From an uncultured Clostridia bacterium (GTDB lineage: Bacteria; Bacillota; Clostridia; Lachnospirales; Lachnospiraceae): a DNA stretch of 8,188 bases. The translations under genes were made by a program, and so were the position numbers. The first letter of the stretch is position 1, and the number at the start of each line of letters is the position of its first letter. The stretch covers positions 1 to 8,188 of the forward strand of contig CAMONF010000085.1 of the NCBI GenBank assembly GCA_946620335.1, read 5' to 3'. Under the pieces are notes generated by a model. It searched no databases. It saw only the letters and a list, made by a program, of their open reading frames with translations, and was not told the DNA's origin. Shown piece by piece: positions 5,453-8,188 of the stretch.

Positions 5453-5487
5453 CCGAAATACGCTGACACCAAGGAGACCCGGTTCCC

Positions 5488-6816
5488 ATGCCAACAATCA
5501 GACACAAAAAGCTCCTCACGGAGCTCTTCCTGCTCTCCATTCCCACCGTCCTAGAGCAGATCATGAGCACCCTGCTCCAGTATGTGGATACAGCCATGGT
5601 GGGCAGGCTGGGCGAGAAGGCCACGGCCGCCGTCAGCACCACCACCAACGTCACCTGGCTCATGGGCTGCGTGCCCTTCGCGGTGGCCACCGCCGCCCTT
5701 GCCCTGATCGCCAGGGAGAACGGCGCAGGCAACGCTGACAAGGTCCGCCTCCTGACGGGCCAGACGGTCACCCTGAGCCTGATCTCCGGCCTCCTGGTCT
5801 CCCTCCTCTGCCTCATCCTGGCCCCCTTCATTCCGGTCTGGATGTCCGCGGAGGAAGCCGTGCGCGGGCCGGCCTCCGAATACTTCTTCATCGTGAACCT
5901 GGCCGGGGTATTCAAGTGCGCCGGCATCGCCTTCGGGTCGGTGATCCGGTCCGTCAAGGACACCCGGACGCCCATGCGGATCAACCTGGCCGGCAACCTG
6001 GCCAACCTGGTCCTCAACTATGTCTTCATTTACGTGCTTGCCATGGGGGTGCGCGGGGCGGCCATCGCGACGGCCATCTCCTACACCCTGATCGGCTGCC
6101 TCATGTTCGCCGCCATGCGCAGCAAGAAGGCCCTTCGCTTTGAACGGGGAGACCTGGTTCTTCGCAAGGATCTCTGCAGATCCTTCGCCGGCATCGGGCT
6201 GCCCTCCATGGCCACCGGCGTCACCTCCTGCCTGGGCTACGTCTTCTTCGCGGGACTGGTCTCCGGCATGGGCACCACCACCTTCGCCGCCCACTCCATA
6301 GCCGTGACAGCGGAGCAGCTCTTCTACATTCCGGGGTACGGCTTCCGCACCGCCACCTCCACCCTGATCGGCAACGCCCTGGGCGAGGGGGACCGGGAAA
6401 AGATGGTGGCCACAGAGCGCCTCAGCATCGTCATCACCGTGACGGCCATGTTCCTCTCCGGCCTCGTCCTCTACCTGATTGCCCGGCCTCTCATGGGCAT
6501 CTTCACGCCCAGTGAGGCGGTCATCGGGCTCGGAGCCGACATGCTGCGGATCGTGGCCTTCACCGAACCCTTCTATGGGCTCATGATCGTGCTGGAGGGC
6601 ATTTTCTACGGCTACGGGCGGACCCGGAACATCTTCTTCATCGAGACCGGCAGCATGTGGGGGATCCGGATCCTCTTCACCTTCCTGGTGACCAAGGTCT
6701 GGCACCTGGCCCTGGCAGCCGTCTGGTTCTGCATGATCGCTGACAACATCACCAAGGCCCTCCTGCTCCTCGTGGACTACCTGCGAATGGCCCGGGCCCG
6801 CAGGGCGGAGGCATGA
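5488..6816 (+). CDS. MATE-family multidrug/Na+ or H+ antiporter
   Basis: This is an inner-membrane exporter of the MATE family (NorM/DinF-like), which exchanges Na+ or H+ for cationic drugs, dyes or metabolites. The 442-residue length is normal, and about twelve hydrophobic spans are visible in two six-span halves. Family motifs include QYVDTAMVGRLG (31-42, with Asp34), KDTRTPMRINLAGNLANLVLNY (157-178), GYGFRTATSTLIGNALGEGD (283-302) and EPFYGLMIVLEGIFYGYGRTR (360-380). The two halves show the expected internal similarity. The ATG at 5488 is preceded by AAGGAG with a somewhat long 11-base spacing, and no better in-frame start exists. It follows an unusual 412-base structured noncoding region and ends in an AT-rich hairpin, so it is probably monocistronic. 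Substrate cannot be read from sequence. Confidence 0.93.
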   Translation: MPTIRHKKLLTELFLLSIPTVLEQIMSTLLQYVDTAMVGRLGEKATAAVSTTTNVTWLMGCVPFAVATAALALIARENGAGNADKVRLLTGQTVTLSLISGLLVSLLCLILAPFIPVWMSAEEAVRGPASEYFFIVNLAGVFKCAGIAFGSVIRSVKDTRTPMRINLAGNLANLVLNYVFIYVLAMGVRGAAIATAISYTLIGCLMFAAMRSKKALRFERGDLVLRKDLCRSFAGIGLPSMATGVTSCLGYVFFAGLVSGMGTTTFAAHSIAVTAEQLFYIPGYGFRTATSTLIGNALGEGDREKMVATERLSIVITVTAMFLSGLVLYLIARPLMGIFTPSEAVIGLGADMLRIVAFTEPFYGLMIVLEGIFYGYGRTRNIFFIETGSMWGIRILFTFLVTKVWHLALAAVWFCMIADNITKALLLLVDYLRMARARRAEA

Positions 6817-6857
6817 TATAACATTTCGGCATAACCTGATATTCGTTATATCTTTTT
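6815..6857 (+). terminator. AT-rich terminator after MATE gene
   Basis: GATATAAC (6815-6822) is exactly complementary to GTTATATC (6845-6852), and TTTTT follows at 6853-6857. The left arm overlaps the MATE stop codon. A tighter alternative, GATAT (6838-6842) with ATATC (6848-6852) and a 5-base loop, uses the same right arm and T-run. Either would act as a terminator, although the stems are AT-rich and weak. Confidence 0.5.
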
Positions 6858-6875
6858 GTCTATCACTGGACAAAA
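6854..6875. promoter_or_regulatory. Putative operator overlapping the ABC promoter
   Basis: TTTTGTC (6854-6860) and GACAAAA (6869-6875) are exact inverted repeats with an 8-base spacer. The centre-to-centre distance of 15 bases is suitable for a dimeric helix-turn-helix repressor. The site covers the -35 hexamer (6856-6861) and most of the promoter spacer, so binding would block RNA polymerase. I do not recognise it as the box of a specific known regulator. Confidence 0.5.
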
Positions 6876-6884
6876 TGTTACAAT
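6856..6884 (+). promoter_or_regulatory. Promoter of the amino-acid ABC operon
   Basis: TTGTCT (6856-6861) and TACAAT (6879-6884; 5 of 6) are separated by exactly 17 bases. Predicted transcription starts near 6891 and gives a leader of about 47 bases before the permease ATG at 6938. Confidence 0.65.
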
Positions 6885-6893
6885 AAACATGCA

Positions 6894-6932
6894 AGCCCCG
6901 GAAGGGGCTCCTGTACTTCTGACTCCGGGAGT
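6894..6932 (+). other. Short structured leader of the ABC operon
   Basis: AGCCCC (6894-6899) and GGGGCT (6904-6909) form a 6-bp stem closed by a GGAA tetraloop (GNRA type), right at the predicted 5' end. A second small inverted repeat, ACTC (6922-6925) with GAGT (6929-6932), includes the GGGAG ribosome site of the permease. CTCC at 6908-6911 could also pair with that site. No T-run is present, so any control would act on translation or mRNA stability. Confidence 0.45.
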
Positions 6933-6937
6933 GACCT

Positions 6938-7606
6938 ATGACCGAACGAATAATAAGTATCCTGATCCAGTCCTTTCCCAAGATCCTTGTGCCGGGACTT
7001 ATGAGTACCATCCCGCTGACGGCCCTGGCCTTCTCCATCGGCTTCTGCATCGCCGTGGTGGTGGCCCTCATCCAGTTCGCGGAGATTCCCGTCCTCCGGC
7101 AGGTCTGCCGCTTCTACATCTGGGTGATCCGGGGAACGCCGCTCCTGGTCCAGCTCTTCGTCATCTTCTACGGCCTGCCCAATGTCGGGATCCTGATCGA
7201 CCCCTTCCCCTGCGCCGTCATCGTCTTCGCCGTCAACGAAGGCGCCTACGCCGCCGAGACCATCCGCGGCGCCCTGGAGGCCGTGCCCCACGGCCAGATC
7301 GAGGCCGGCTACTGCGTGGGCATGAGCTGGGTACAGATCATGTACCGGATCGTCCTGCCGCAGGCCCTTCGGACCGCCTTCCCGACTCTGGGAAATGAAC
7401 TCATTTCCATGGTCAAGGATACCTCCCTGGCCGCCAACATCACCGTGACCGAGATGTTCATGACCACCCAGCGGATCAACGCCGTCTACTATGAGCCGCT
7501 GGCCCTCTATCTGGAGGTTGGTTTCATTTACCTCATGTTCTCCACGGTCCTGACCAAGCTTCAGAGCCTGGGCGAAAAGCGCCTGGCTTCCTACGGAAAG
7601 AGGTGA
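6938..7606 (+). CDS. Polar amino-acid ABC transporter permease
   Basis: This is the membrane subunit of a PAAT-family uptake system (HisM/GlnP/TcyB-like). At 222 residues it has the usual length. The N-terminal region LVPGLMSTIPLTALAFSIGF (17-36) is the typical first membrane segment with its Thr-rich entry. About four to five spans are visible, with WVIRGTPLLVQLFVIFYGLP (62-81) as the RGTP family signature. The cytoplasmic coupling loop is complete, running from EGAYAAETIRGALEAV (101-116) through QIEAG (120-124, with the conserved Gly124) to IVLPQA (138-143). It transmits ATPase movements to the channel. The ATG at 6938 follows a GGGAG ribosome site. The ATPase gene begins five bases after its stop, so the two are translated from one mRNA. 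The transported amino acid cannot be told from this subunit. Confidence 0.93.
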   Translation: MTERIISILIQSFPKILVPGLMSTIPLTALAFSIGFCIAVVVALIQFAEIPVLRQVCRFYIWVIRGTPLLVQLFVIFYGLPNVGILIDPFPCAVIVFAVNEGAYAAETIRGALEAVPHGQIEAGYCVGMSWVQIMYRIVLPQALRTAFPTLGNELISMVKDTSLAANITVTEMFMTTQRINAVYYEPLALYLEVGFIYLMFSTVLTKLQSLGEKRLASYGKR

Positions 7607-7611
7607 CAGCC

Positions 7612-8188
7612 ATGCCCATGCTTGAAATAAAGAACCTGCGCAAGTCCTTCGAAGGACTGGAGGTACTGAAAGGTATAAGCCTTTCCGTGGAGAAGGGCGA
7701 CGTCATCTCCATCCTCGGCCCCTCCGGCGGCGGCAAGACCACCTTCCTCCGCTGCGTCAACTTCCTCGAGAAGGCGGACAGCGGCGAGATGATCTTCGAC
7801 GGCAGACACATCGACCTGGGACGCGTGACCAACCGGGAAATGCGGGAGATCCGCATGAAGACCGGCTTCGTCTTCCAAAATTACAATCTTTTCCTCAACA
7901 AGACTGCCCTGCAGAACGTGACCGAAGGCCTGGTCATTGCCCGGAAGATGGACAAGGCGAAGGCTGAGTCGCTGGCCATGACTGCCCTGGACAAGGTGGG
8001 GCTTGCGGACAGGGCGGACTACTATCCCGTCCAGCTCTCCGGCGGCCAGCAGCAGCGCGTGGCCATCGCGCGGGCCCTGGTCACGGAGCCGGAAATCATT
8101 TACTTCGACGAGCCCACGTCAGCCCTGGATCCGGAGCTGACCGGCGAGGTCCTCTCCGTCATGCGGGACCTGGCCAGCGAAGGGCAGA
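7612..8188 (+). CDS. Amino-acid ABC transporter ATP-binding protein (3' end beyond window)
   Basis: The frame is open from the ATG at 7612 to the window edge (192 residues visible; the family is usually about 240-250). It is the ATPase that powers the preceding permease (GlnQ/HisP type). Motifs in order: Walker A GPSGGGKTT (36-44; the more usual form is GPSGSGKST, but the GxxGxGK[ST] pattern is kept), Q-loop FQNYNLF with Gln89, signature LSGGQQQR (142-149), Walker B IIYFDEP (162-168) and the D-loop SALD (170-173). The H-loop lies beyond the window. An AAGAGG ribosome site overlaps the end of the permease gene. A second in-frame ATG at 7618 is less well spaced. No substrate-binding protein gene is in view; it may follow, or be encoded elsewhere. 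Confidence 0.93.
   Translation, partial: MPMLEIKNLRKSFEGLEVLKGISLSVEKGDVISILGPSGGGKTTFLRCVNFLEKADSGEMIFDGRHIDLGRVTNREMREIRMKTGFVFQNYNLFLNKTALQNVTEGLVIARKMDKAKAESLAMTALDKVGLADRADYYPVQLSGGQQQRVAIARALVTEPEIIYFDEPTSALDPELTGEVLSVMRDLASEGQ

Noticed and set aside
5551..7071. Long 506-codon minus-strand open frame opposite the MATE gene
   Set aside because: Its product is a Gly/His/Asp/Glu-rich antisense artefact of a GC-rich membrane-protein gene and runs across the MATE terminator and ABC promoter.

Overview
The window is GC-rich bacterial DNA whose AT content is concentrated in short intergenic promoters and terminators. Several things suggest an anaerobic, high-GC member of the Bacillota, probably class Clostridia. 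Strong AGGAGG-like ribosome binding sites and sigma-A type promoters (an exact TATAAT in two or three places) are present. There are T-tailed hairpins, a cytoplasmic BspA-type leucine-rich-repeat protein, a DinF/NorM-type MATE exporter and a Gram-positive style amino-acid ABC operon. This placement is an inference from gene content, not proven by any marker gene.

The left third is on the minus strand. From right to left it holds an ATP-grasp ligase-like protein (1446-2651), a YfcE-type metallophosphoesterase 18 bases downstream of it (876-1427; probably one operon), a 310-base gap, and the D-aminoacyl-tRNA deacylase gene dtd (89-565). A 230-base divergent intergenic region (2652-2881) separates this block from the plus-strand genes. 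It carries a very good plus-strand promoter (TTGCAC, 17 bases, TATAAT) and a weaker minus-strand one.

The plus-strand part consists of single-gene units followed by an operon. A leucine-rich-repeat protein (2882-3763) ends in a strong 9-bp terminator hairpin. A zinc-ribbon protein of unknown function (4008-5075) has its own promoter, with a perfect 10-bp inverted repeat just upstream. A 412-base noncoding stretch (5076-5487) follows, packed with structure: two terminator-like hairpins, three tandem copies of a 47-base hairpin-bearing repeat, and two further hairpins close to the next gene. After it come a MATE-family multidrug/Na+ exporter (5488-6816) and a polar-amino-acid ABC transporter operon: permease at 6938-7606, then an ATPase from 7612 that runs off the window. 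The ABC promoter is overlapped by a perfect 7-bp inverted repeat, a likely repressor operator.

Most genes are recognisable housekeeping or transport functions, and I see no mobile element, CRISPR array, RNA gene or defence island. The least explained items are the zinc-ribbon protein with its upstream palindrome, the 47-base repeat array, and the orphan ATP-grasp/phosphoesterase pair.
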